A stretch of DNA of 64,000 nucleotides from QPIN01 sp965224575. GTDB lineage: Bacteria; Pseudomonadota; Gammaproteobacteria; Methylococcales; Methylomonadaceae. This document shows positions 41,413 to 49,391 of this stretch, one piece after another; the stretch's first letter is position 1; each line of letters opens with the position of its first letter. A program made the position numbers and the translations under genes. The notes beneath the pieces are model-generated. The model was not told the origin of the DNA, did no database searches, and saw only the letters and a program-made list of their open reading frames with translations. The DNA is taken from positions 1-64,000 of the forward strand of contig CBDCZQ010000003.1 in NCBI GenBank assembly GCA_965224575.1, written 5' to 3'.

Positions 41413-43164
41413 TTACAGTTCGTGCTTACCAGTTAGATAGCCCGCTGGGCTATTCTTTGCAATTTTGCCGTTAGGCACTCTTGTAGACGCCCTTTTAGAT
41501 AAATGTTTTTGCCCATACCCCGCTTTTAAACGTTTGCTTAAAAGTACTGAGGGCTGTAAAAAACGGTCATTAGCCATCCTTATATCTGAAATTTCCACAC
41601 TTAGGTCAACCCCAGAAACTGCGTTATAAGCATGAATGTAACGTTGAATTTCAGGTCGCCAGTAACGCGCCCAATTTCTTGCCTGCTCTTGATCATTAAT
41701 ATCAATCCAATCACCAAAACGAATTGAAAGTAATATTTGTTCACCATAAATAGCCAGTTCATGGAAATGGGTAACGGTAACATCTGACCAACCTTGTAAG
41801 CGTTTCATATCATCTACGGCTCCCATCCATGGTTCCTGATAAGGTGTCATATAACGTCCGCGTAAAAATTCTTTCATTTCAGGTCTAGCTAACATCCATT
41901 GTGCCATTAACATCTCTTTACGAGCCGTCCATGGTAGATCACCGTATTGATTTTGAGCACCATCGGACAAAATTAAATGGACTTCGCGTAAGGCATTCAG
42001 TAATTTGAATGCATCTGCAACTATGGTGGCATCATCATCTTCGCGGTAGAACATGGAAATCCCATGTAGTAAACCATGAAAAGCTTCAATAAATTTGGTA
42101 CGGCTGTCAGCAGGATTAAGCCCACTAATCGCTTTACCTTCTAAATTAAATCCATAATGATGATCATATTCATAAGCGCGCCTTTTTATACTTAATCGAC
42201 TAAATTCATCCTGCATATAACCCCAAACCATGTTATTTAAAGGTCTGAGAGGATCAAGCGCCAAATTAGCTAAAGGATCATCAGATCGACTTCGTTTGTT
42301 TTGAAAACGCATTGAAATCAGGTTCATGGTTTGAACCAACATGGCTTCTTCATGCCAGTATGACCAGATTAACTCTATAAAAGCTGGGCAGGATACACGA
42401 TGTCTTAAGATAGATTCACAATAGGGAAGACGTTCCTCCCTTCTGCCTTCTTCATTACCCACAATTTGAGTAAGAATTCGATCAAGATAAGGTAACTGTC
42501 CATCTCCAATTCCAAGGTAAGATTGTAAATCTGTTCTGATAGTATCAATCGTTACTGGATTTCCATTATCTGTAACAGAATATCCAAGACGTCTTTTTTC
42601 TTCTTGATTAAATAAAAAATTATCCGAATCATTTTCTTCATTATTTTCAAGTAAAACCCCAGTCTCAAAAATTAAAAATGCTTCTGTCGCCAGCTTTAAT
42701 AATTTATAAGAATCTGATCCATAAATAGTTGGACGATTTATTAGACTTAATTTTTTATCTACTATGGATGGTGAACCATGATCAGGGCGGTCATTTAAGG
42801 AAAATGAATCATGATCTGGAAGACCATCTTGACTATTAATGTCACTGGTTCCAGGACTGTCTGAATTTTCACATAAGACGTTTTTAATAAAATCACTATA
42901 TCGATTAAAACCAATCGCATCAGTTCGATTACGAATAGCAGACCATAGCGGCTGGTCTTCAGTCGGTTTAGTCGCTGATCTATCTAAAGTAACGGTATTA
43001 GACCCCGTTAAATTAACTGTATTAGAAGTAGATGCAACTTCACGTATAAATTCCGTCATATTGTCGTTGATAGTGACAGCTGCATTTAAATCTTCTGTCC
43101 CTAATTTACCTCTAACTTCAAACCCAGATCTTTGGTTTTTCTTTGTTTCATTATTTTCAGCCAT
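41413..43164 (-). CDS. 583-aa cluster protein, unknown
   Basis: 583 aa, no signal peptide or membrane span. A Thr/Asn-rich N-terminal region (AAVTINDNMTEFIREVASTS, then NTVNLTGSNTVTLDRSATK) may be beta-rich. It is followed by Asp/Asn/Ser-rich linker (about 100-140) and a helical domain (about 150-560) with many Trp and acidic residues (e.g. SRLSIKRRAYEYDHHYGFNL, WMLARPEMKEFLRGRYM). It ends in a Lys/Arg-rich tail. I recognise no family. It lies 11 bases upstream of the PLP enzyme gene, in the middle of the cluster. Confidence 0.7.
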   Translation of the reverse strand: MAENNETKKNQRSGFEVRGKLGTEDLNAAVTINDNMTEFIREVASTSNTVNLTGSNTVTLDRSATKPTEDQPLWSAIRNRTDAIGFNRYSDFIKNVLCENSDSPGTSDINSQDGLPDHDSFSLNDRPDHGSPSIVDKKLSLINRPTIYGSDSYKLLKLATEAFLIFETGVLLENNEENDSDNFLFNQEEKRRLGYSVTDNGNPVTIDTIRTDLQSYLGIGDGQLPYLDRILTQIVGNEEGRREERLPYCESILRHRVSCPAFIELIWSYWHEEAMLVQTMNLISMRFQNKRSRSDDPLANLALDPLRPLNNMVWGYMQDEFSRLSIKRRAYEYDHHYGFNLEGKAISGLNPADSRTKFIEAFHGLLHGISMFYREDDDATIVADAFKLLNALREVHLILSDGAQNQYGDLPWTARKEMLMAQWMLARPEMKEFLRGRYMTPYQEPWMGAVDDMKRLQGWSDVTVTHFHELAIYGEQILLSIRFGDWIDINDQEQARNWARYWRPEIQRYIHAYNAVSGVDLSVEISDIRMANDRFLQPSVLLSKRLKAGYGQKHLSKRASTRVPNGKIAKNSPAGYLTGKHEL

Positions 43165-43213
43165 GATAGCCTCCTATATAATTAAATAAATTTCTTAACA
43201 AACACAGGTCGTT

Positions 43214-44485
43214 TTAAAGTTTGACCGTATCATTCGAATACTGCTGCGTGTTTTGCAATGCCCAATACCTGAGCAGTTTTAATAACAACCTGGCTTCTTC
43301 CTTTGGCTTTAATTTCCCTTCCAGTTTCGCCTGACCTATTACTGAAAAAACTATTGACGGTGGTGTGTGATACATTTTTGGTTTAGCTATTTCCCATTGT
43401 TTGAATAGATTTGCCAAATGCGCAGGTTGACGTCTATCAAGATTCATTACTTGCTTTAACGACCGTCCTTTTAGCCTGGCTGGTTTATGATTAATCAACA
43501 TCTCTACAAATTCAGGCATACCAGCTTCTAATTGTTTAAGTAGAACTACCTTTCTGAGTTCCAAACCAGCTAATGGATAATATTGTTCCCAAAGATTTGA
43601 TAACTGTTGCCACTGCGGATGTGGATATAGTGCTTGTCCCATCACACAACTTAGTTTTACCCGAATCCAGGGGATTGGGTGCGGATCATCCATACTAGTT
43701 CTGAAAACAAAAGCTCGAGGTAAACTAACGACCCCCATAAGCCCTAAGGTTGATCCCACGCCAATTCTTGCAACAGACCAAAAATCTGCAATAATTTCAG
43801 AAATCCAACGTCCCCAAAACTGCCAGTGTATGTTTTTGATATCGGACTGATCAATTTGTTTAATAGCATGTCGAAGTGAATTAACGAGATCTAAACAAGC
43901 AGCTGCCTGATGACCTACTTCATGCACTAACGACGAAGCTATACCGCTACCGATCATTCTTTCTCTAGGTATTCGAATTACGCCTACTGGGTTATCTCCA
44001 CCACCAGGTAATCGAGTTCTAGCTCGTCGAATTGCCGCACCAGCACCTCGATCTAAATAACAAATCAGAGGAGGAGGATTAATATACCCCGGTAGCTTTA
44101 TTGCATCAGCTGCCAAGGCATCTAATCCAGAAAGCCAAATACCGGTTTCATTCTCACTCCTTTGAGTGACTACATCGGCAAAAATATCAAACTTGGACAA
44201 CACCGCATTAAACTTTAGTCGTAACATCGTGTAACGGCGTTGTGCTACTGCGGCAGAATGTCCCGAATCAAATTTCAACCAGATAAGATACTCATTTATC
44301 TGCTTACGAAGTAATTTTCGACCTGCGTTCAAATGTTTTTCAATAGCTCTTTGAGCTGGCATTGAAATTTGAGCAGCGGGGACTGAGGCATCAAGTAAAG
44401 CTAACGGCTTAACTTGTTCAAGTCTTGCAAGCAATCCTTGTGCCTCAAGTGTTAACAGCTTGTTGGGTGATGTAATAACATTCAT
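43214..44485 (-). CDS. Predicted zinc metalloprotease (HEVGH)
   Basis: 423 aa, no signal peptide. N-terminal helical part (1-140). The zincin motif HEVGH (188-192) lies in GIASSLVHEVGHQAAACLDL, preceded by a beta-like VIRIPRERM. A second region holds EIIADFWSVARIG, with Glu and Asp in a position where a third zinc ligand often lies in gluzincins. The remainder is helical and basic. It is the second gene of the cluster, 32 bases after the acidic/basic protein gene. The peptidase family is not recognised. Confidence 0.7.
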   Translation of the reverse strand: MNVITSPNKLLTLEAQGLLARLEQVKPLALLDASVPAAQISMPAQRAIEKHLNAGRKLLRKQINEYLIWLKFDSGHSAAVAQRRYTMLRLKFNAVLSKFDIFADVVTQRSENETGIWLSGLDALAADAIKLPGYINPPPLICYLDRGAGAAIRRARTRLPGGGDNPVGVIRIPRERMIGSGIASSLVHEVGHQAAACLDLVNSLRHAIKQIDQSDIKNIHWQFWGRWISEIIADFWSVARIGVGSTLGLMGVVSLPRAFVFRTSMDDPHPIPWIRVKLSCVMGQALYPHPQWQQLSNLWEQYYPLAGLELRKVVLLKQLEAGMPEFVEMLINHKPARLKGRSLKQVMNLDRRQPAHLANLFKQWEIAKPKMYHTPPSIVFSVIGQAKLEGKLKPKEEARLLLKLLRYWALQNTQQYSNDTVKL

Positions 44486-44517
44486 TTTGATTTCCAGTTA
44501 AACCAATGCGAATACGG

Positions 44518-45249
44518 TTAAACACCTATTAAGATAATTTTGTTACCTTTACGCACCCATCTACCCTTTTTATTACGGCTTGATGTCACTGGGTACTTGA
44601 TAATTGGACGTAACAAACCAGGCGCATGTTTTTTTGCCGCTGTAGTAACAGCAATTTTTGCTGCCATATTTGGACTGGTTTGTGCTGGTAATTTTGCTGC
44701 TTTTTTCGCAGCACTACCTGCAAGACGGACAACACGTTTTGCCACTTCAAATTCTTGGTCTTCAGGACTTAAACCTTCTAATTCCAGACCAAAGATTTTA
44801 CCTGCCGAAGATGCTAATTTACCGCCAATTGCTCCACCGGCTGGACCTCCAAAAAAAGTACCTGCAGCTCTTCCCGCAATAGGTAAGGCTTTTTTAGCGA
44901 CTTTACGCAGGACTTTTCTAAGCGCTCGGCCTGTTGAAGATTTAGCAAATTTTTTGGCTTTTCGATAGCCTCTTTTTATCAGTTTCCCTAAAAACTGATC
45001 CAATTCTGCTTCATCTGTTACCGCCAATAATTCAGATGCCAAGTCCATTTCTTCTTCTTCACTGAATACAGTTTCATATCCATCGAATTCATATTCTCCT
45101 TCGTCTTCTTCTTCGTATTCAAATTCATCATCGTATTCGCTCTCTCCGTATGCATATTCATCTTCGTATTCTTCTTCGTTTTCGAATTCATCATCATATG
45201 TTTCCATTTCATATTCTCCTTCCATTACATTTCTATCTATATCGTGCAT
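44518..45249 (-). CDS. Acidic-head, Gly/Ala-rich basic-body protein, unknown
   Basis: 243 aa, first gene of the cluster. Residues 1-70 are almost all Glu, Asp and Tyr with Met/Phe (EYEMETYDDEFENEEEYEDE). A short segment ELLAVTDEAELDQFLGKLIK (about 72-91) follows, then a basic, Gly/Ala-rich body (LRKVAKKALPIAGRAAGTFF, GGPAGGAIGGKLASS) with a membrane-active look. It then reads EGLSPEDQEFEVAKRVVRLA and a basic C-terminus. The GG-rich, amphipathic body resembles pore-forming bacteriocin-like or membrane-inserting segments; that is inference. The Glu/Asp head may mask it. Confidence 0.75.
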   Translation of the reverse strand: MHDIDRNVMEGEYEMETYDDEFENEEEYEDEYAYGESEYDDEFEYEEEDEGEYEFDGYETVFSEEEEMDLASELLAVTDEAELDQFLGKLIKRGYRKAKKFAKSSTGRALRKVLRKVAKKALPIAGRAAGTFFGGPAGGAIGGKLASSAGKIFGLELEGLSPEDQEFEVAKRVVRLAGSAAKKAAKLPAQTSPNMAAKIAVTTAAKKHAPGLLRPIIKYPVTSSRNKKGRWVRKGNKIILIGV

Positions 45250-45672
45250 TTGAGCTCTCCAGTTAATAAAAATTAAATTCAGACAAATAACTGCCTACAA
45301 TTAACTAATTGCACGACTCATGCCAATATTAAGACATTGATTTATATGGTTATTGGATGTTTATCACTACGAAGATAGCTTCGGATGTTAAATATGAAAC
45401 TGATATTCAGCGAAAACAATTTCGCTTTAAAAAATCAACTCATGAGGAGTGAAGGAGGGTGTGATTAAAAAATAAAGATAAATAAGACAACTATCGTTTT
45501 TATTTCTGTAAATCTAAAACTTGAGCTATAAGTGAAATAAATTAAACTTCTGACATAGGCTTAGGCTGACTCTATCGTGTTAACCGAACAACTTTCTTAA
45601 TATTTATTAGATTGTAAAAGAGACTATTGATATTGAATGAGTAGTTAGGTTTGATATGGGCGTGTCTATATG
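45250..45672. other. Region upstream of the hydrolase cluster, no gene seen
   Basis: 423 AT-rich bases between the cluster's first gene and the end of the lipoprotein gene. It should contain the leftward cluster promoter. I see no reading frame worth naming, and no operator dyad. Confidence 0.5.
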
Positions 45673-46662
45673 TTACAAATCCCAATTCCAATATCTTAAA
45701 AAAGCATTAAAATCTCGTAAATCTGACTGATCTCTAGCCCAAGGTTTGATACTGGTGTAAAAATTAATTCCATCACTTTTATTTTTCCCTAACACTTTAT
45801 CTTCTCCTATCTTTGAGTCAAAAGCCCACCAACTCATGAATAACCACTCCCTGAACTTAAAACTACCTTTTACGTAGCCCTCTCTCGAACCCTGATTTTC
45901 AAAAAATGAAGTTGTTTTATGGTCTTTTAGTGAAAGTTTTTTTAAAGAGCCTAGAGGTTCAATTTGTGCTTTAACAGTATTGTGTTTTTTCAAATAATTT
46001 GGCTTTAACAACCAGATGTCTTTCACCCTGTGCGATCCATCCCTGATTAACAACCCTACTTTTTCTTTAACAGAAAAAAAATTATTATATTCTAAAATAC
46101 TAGGAAGGTTTTCTGAATCAACCGATTGTCGTCCTTTATCCCAATCCTTAGGAAACCCATTTTCTGGCATAAATGATGTTGGAATAAAGGCAAGATAACA
46201 ACCACAGGTATGTACTGTTGTATATAAAATCGGTTTATTTTGATTATTAAGTGTAACGATTACAATCAGTCCAGTATTGTTACCCTCCCCTATATAGAAA
46301 GGTATAAACCCGTCGGGTATTTTTTCAAAATGTATTCGGTATATCAGGTTTGTGTATGTGTTTTTTATAGTTTCAAATTTTCTAACCTCGGTGTAAACCG
46401 TCGCTATCTCTGGATTGATATAAATTACTTCTTCATTATCTTCTGATATTTTTGCACTCGCTGTGCCAATCAGATTATGTTTATTTTTGTGATTTTCTAT
46501 TACAAATACAGGCATATATCGACTAACAATAGAATCATCTTTTTGTACGATAAAAGCTAAAGGATTCTCTGATGGATGAACTGGTACTGTGGTACATGAA
46601 GAAAGAAATATCAGTAAAATAACAAATAAAATATTTATTGGTCTTCCAGGAATTTTACTCAT
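45673..46662 (-). CDS. Predicted lipoprotein, unknown
   Basis: 329 aa. Signal peptide with lipobox LSSC (acylated Cys23) and Thr-Thr at +2, +3, suggesting outer-membrane sorting. The body is soluble, with strands such as YTNLIYRIHFEKIPDGFIPF and LIVIVTLNNQNKPILYT. A CGC motif (HTCGCYLAFIP) is near the middle. The function is not recognised. It faces away from the cluster promoter region and may be independent. Confidence 0.7.
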   Translation of the reverse strand: MSKIPGRPINILFVILLIFLSSCTTVPVHPSENPLAFIVQKDDSIVSRYMPVFVIENHKNKHNLIGTASAKISEDNEEVIYINPEIATVYTEVRKFETIKNTYTNLIYRIHFEKIPDGFIPFYIGEGNNTGLIVIVTLNNQNKPILYTTVHTCGCYLAFIPTSFMPENGFPKDWDKGRQSVDSENLPSILEYNNFFSVKEKVGLLIRDGSHRVKDIWLLKPNYLKKHNTVKAQIEPLGSLKKLSLKDHKTTSFFENQGSREGYVKGSFKFREWLFMSWWAFDSKIGEDKVLGKNKSDGINFYTSIKPWARDQSDLRDFNAFLRYWNWDL

Positions 46663-47053
46663 AGCAGCTCCTCCAATTAATTATTTATACATGATGCATC
46701 TGTAATTGAATCTTTCATAATCTAAACTAACATTTTCTGCTTCGTTATTAGTATACGACACCCGAAGTGTTTTCTACTGAAATCACCCTCCTTACATGAA
46801 CGACTAAAGCTTTAGCGCCTAGAAACTAAGTTGCAATAAACCACTGCCATAAATATTTAACGGGTTATGCTCTTACTGATTTGATTCAGGAAAATACAGA
46901 AATGATAAAATTTGACAAAAAAGGTAATAGTTACTATTGAAATATCTTTTAATTTGAAATACTAAAGCCGTCAATTTGACAATTTTAAGTCAAGACAGAT
47001 TTATAAATAATCACAAGGCTACTTCTCGTCTACTAAATTAAAAGGTGAAGAAC
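46663..47053. other. Divergent intergenic region, no gene seen
   Basis: About 390 AT-rich bases between two divergent lipoprotein genes. Promoters for both should be here. No structured RNA or repeat recognised. Confidence 0.4.
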
Positions 47054-47635
47054 ATGAAAATGTTTAATATAGCAATTTTAAAGAGCAACTATAAATATTT
47101 TAAATTTTGTATAGCTTTATCAATGGTAGGACTTCTTTCAGGTTGTCTTCTGACTAGCCCATTTTGGTGGCAGGAATTTAATAACCGGACAGACCCAATA
47201 CCTATACAAAGCTGGACAGTTAATAAAAACGTGCCTATAACAATTGAATGTTCCAAAGCTACTCATGGTAGCTTATATCCATATGGTGGCCCCGAAAACT
47301 GGAGTGTTGTTGCCAATTTGAATCCACAGTTATCAGGCGTTTTAGATCCAAAAGGTAATGTAGTTTACAGTGCAGGTACAAAAATAGTATTACCAGAAAG
47401 TTGCTGGGAACTATCCGACTCACGCAATTTCTATTATACTGCAATTCGTGCAAAACAAGGAAATACAGTTTTTATAAGTTTTGATAATAATGGTCTTGAA
47501 TGTTTAGGTCGTTGGAATGGAAAATTAACATCCTGGCTTGGCTGGAGTAATAAAGGCTGTATAAAAACAAATCCCGGGGACACCTCAACTCCCATTCCTC
47601 ACATGATTATTAAAGCAAAACAATTTCCATCCTAA
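47054..47635 (+). CDS. Small predicted lipoprotein, unknown
   Basis: 193 aa from the ATG at 47054; a GTG nine bases upstream is in frame, but AAAGGTG (47041-47047) is well placed as ribosome-binding site for the ATG. Lipobox LSGC with Cys31. The mature part has four or five Cys and strands such as VPITIECSKATHG and NTVFISFDNNGLECLGRWNG. No family recognised. Confidence 0.65.
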   Translation: MKMFNIAILKSNYKYFKFCIALSMVGLLSGCLLTSPFWWQEFNNRTDPIPIQSWTVNKNVPITIECSKATHGSLYPYGGPENWSVVANLNPQLSGVLDPKGNVVYSAGTKIVLPESCWELSDSRNFYYTAIRAKQGNTVFISFDNNGLECLGRWNGKLTSWLGWSNKGCIKTNPGDTSTPIPHMIIKAKQFPS

Positions 47636-47765
47636 CCATAAAGTATATCTTCACATTGTAATTGTCATAAAATGATATTTTACATGTGGAGATCTACAAC
47701 TACTTTAGTCTACGAACTATTTTTTAAATAAAGTAACTCAATACTTAAATTTAGGGGGCATCAAT

Positions 47766-48461
47766 ATGTTTAATCGAAACCTCTTTAGCTCAATCATAGC
47801 CTTAGCTATAGGCAGTGCGCTTACATATACCATTATTGATGATAGATCAGGTGATAGAAGTGAAGATAAAGTTAAAATATTACAGGAAAATAAGTTAGTT
47901 AAAAGCATTCAAATTCTTGATAAAAAAAAACGGGGACTGAATAAGACAATTACCGACCTTGAATTTAAGATAGATAAATTACAATTAAAATATCAACATC
48001 TCCAACAAGCAGATTTGACCTTAGACTATTCTAATAAAATCGTTGTAGACTCCTTAGAATTAGAAGATGAATTAGCTGAAAATAGCTCTGAATCTCTTTC
48101 ACAACTAGAAGAGACTTATCAGAAACTTGAACAACATTTCAATAATAATCGCGATACTGATGAGCGCTCTGAGTCCTTTGCAAATGAATTAACCGAATTA
48201 TTCTATAAACAAAGCGACCCATTTAAAAATGATTTAACTGAATTATCATGTAATAGAGATATTTGTAGAGTTGAGATACAGTTTCAAAGCAAAGAAGCCG
48301 AATCGAATCTTATTCAATCTATTGCATTAACTAGTGAATCAAGTGCGATCCAGGATTTTTTTATGTACAACGTTCCCACTCAAGAGTCTGATGAAGAATT
48401 AACTCATTCGGTCTTTTTTCTTTCCAGAGAAGGGCACCAGCTCCCTGTTCATTCTAGATAA
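47766..48461 (+). CDS. Membrane-anchored coiled-coil protein, unknown
   Basis: 231 aa. N-terminal membrane anchor (SSIIALAIGSALTYTII, 8-24), then a coiled coil (about 35-130; LVKSIQILDKKKRGLNKTIT, LEFKIDKLQLKYQHLQQ). The C-terminal acidic domain has a Cys pair (ELSCNRDICRVEIQF). The second half may be a periplasmic sensor or scaffold. Preceded by an AGGGGG ribosome-binding site. Not recognised. Confidence 0.65.
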   Translation: MFNRNLFSSIIALAIGSALTYTIIDDRSGDRSEDKVKILQENKLVKSIQILDKKKRGLNKTITDLEFKIDKLQLKYQHLQQADLTLDYSNKIVVDSLELEDELAENSSESLSQLEETYQKLEQHFNNNRDTDERSESFANELTELFYKQSDPFKNDLTELSCNRDICRVEIQFQSKEAESNLIQSIALTSESSAIQDFFMYNVPTQESDEELTHSVFFLSREGHQLPVHSR

Positions 48462-48741
48462 GAAAAAAAAGGGGCTATGAAGAATCAAATGGGTAAACCC
48501 TATAAAATAATTTAAATTTTCATACTGTCCCCGATGAATAGCTCTGAAATATTTACACTTGCTTTAGGATTAACAGAACCTTGGTCTATCACAAATGATT
48601 TTTTTTGAACACACCTGTCTGCTCTATTACTCAGTTCCTCGGATCAGAACAAGCGAAGGAAAAGTTCGCTTAGTCGATGTCCCCTGGGCTAGAAAAAACA
48701 TGAGATACTAAGCATACGAAGGCTTTTCAATAAACATCATT

Positions 48742-49122
48742 TTATTGAAGAGCAAGGCCTTTATTTCTCCAGGCTCTAGCTCCTCCTTCTAGATTAAATA
48801 AGTTTTTGTAACCTAATTTATTTAGTGTTTTTGCTGCTGTATTTCCCATCGGGCCTCCTTCACAATATAAATAGATGGCAGTATTTTTATCCTGAGGAAA
48901 CTTATTGATATTCGATTCAATCTGGTTAAAAGGAACAAACGTATCAGTTCCTTTGATATGCTTTTGCTTGGGAGTGTGAACATCAACCAGAAAAATATTC
49001 TCATTTTGCATAACTTGATTTAATTCTGTAGCTGTTATGGTTTTCAAATAATCGGGTGATTGCTGAGAACATCCGTTTAGTACAAATATAAAAGTGATGA
49101 TGAGATATAAAAAATTATTCAT
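48742..49122 (-). CDS. Rhodanese-like lipoprotein
   Basis: 126 aa. Signal peptide with lipobox LNGC (Cys18). Rhodanese domain with ITATELNQVMQNENIFLVDV and active-site Cys87 in YLYCEGGPMGN, then GYKNLFNLEGGARAWRNKGL. Envelope-anchored sulfurtransferases of this type carry sulfane sulfur; the acceptor is unknown. Confidence 0.82.
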   Translation of the reverse strand: MNNFLYLIITFIFVLNGCSQQSPDYLKTITATELNQVMQNENIFLVDVHTPKQKHIKGTDTFVPFNQIESNINKFPQDKNTAIYLYCEGGPMGNTAAKTLNKLGYKNLFNLEGGARAWRNKGLALQ

Positions 49123-49230
49123 AATTAGATTGCTTATTTATAAAAAAAGAGTGTGTTGGACCAGTATTTTTAATTTATCGTTGTTGGTTTGGTTACTGGG
49201 TCTAATTATAAAGCGAAGTAAAGAAATGGA

Positions 49231-49316
49231 AAGGTTGGGCTAACAGCTTTATCGTTAACCCAGCATTTTTAGCAAAAGTGGTGTTGGGTTGCCGAAGAGA
49301 TGGTAGCCCAACCTAC
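49231..49316. repeat. Intergenic inverted repeat, GTTGGGCTAAC family
   Basis: GGTTGGGCTA (49233-49242) at one end is mirrored by TAGCCCAACC (49304-49313) at the other, with TAACAGCTTTATCGTTAACC and GTTGGGTTGCC inside. Close relatives are at 59219-59306 and 60636-60671. It is a REP/MITE-like palindromic element that can fold into a cruciform and may terminate transcription of the PEP synthase gene. Confidence 0.8.
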
Positions 49317-49391
49317 TCTATTTATTTCACTTTTAATTGTAGCCATAGTCTACCCTACAATAATCTTAACTTCATTATAGAGAGTTAATAT

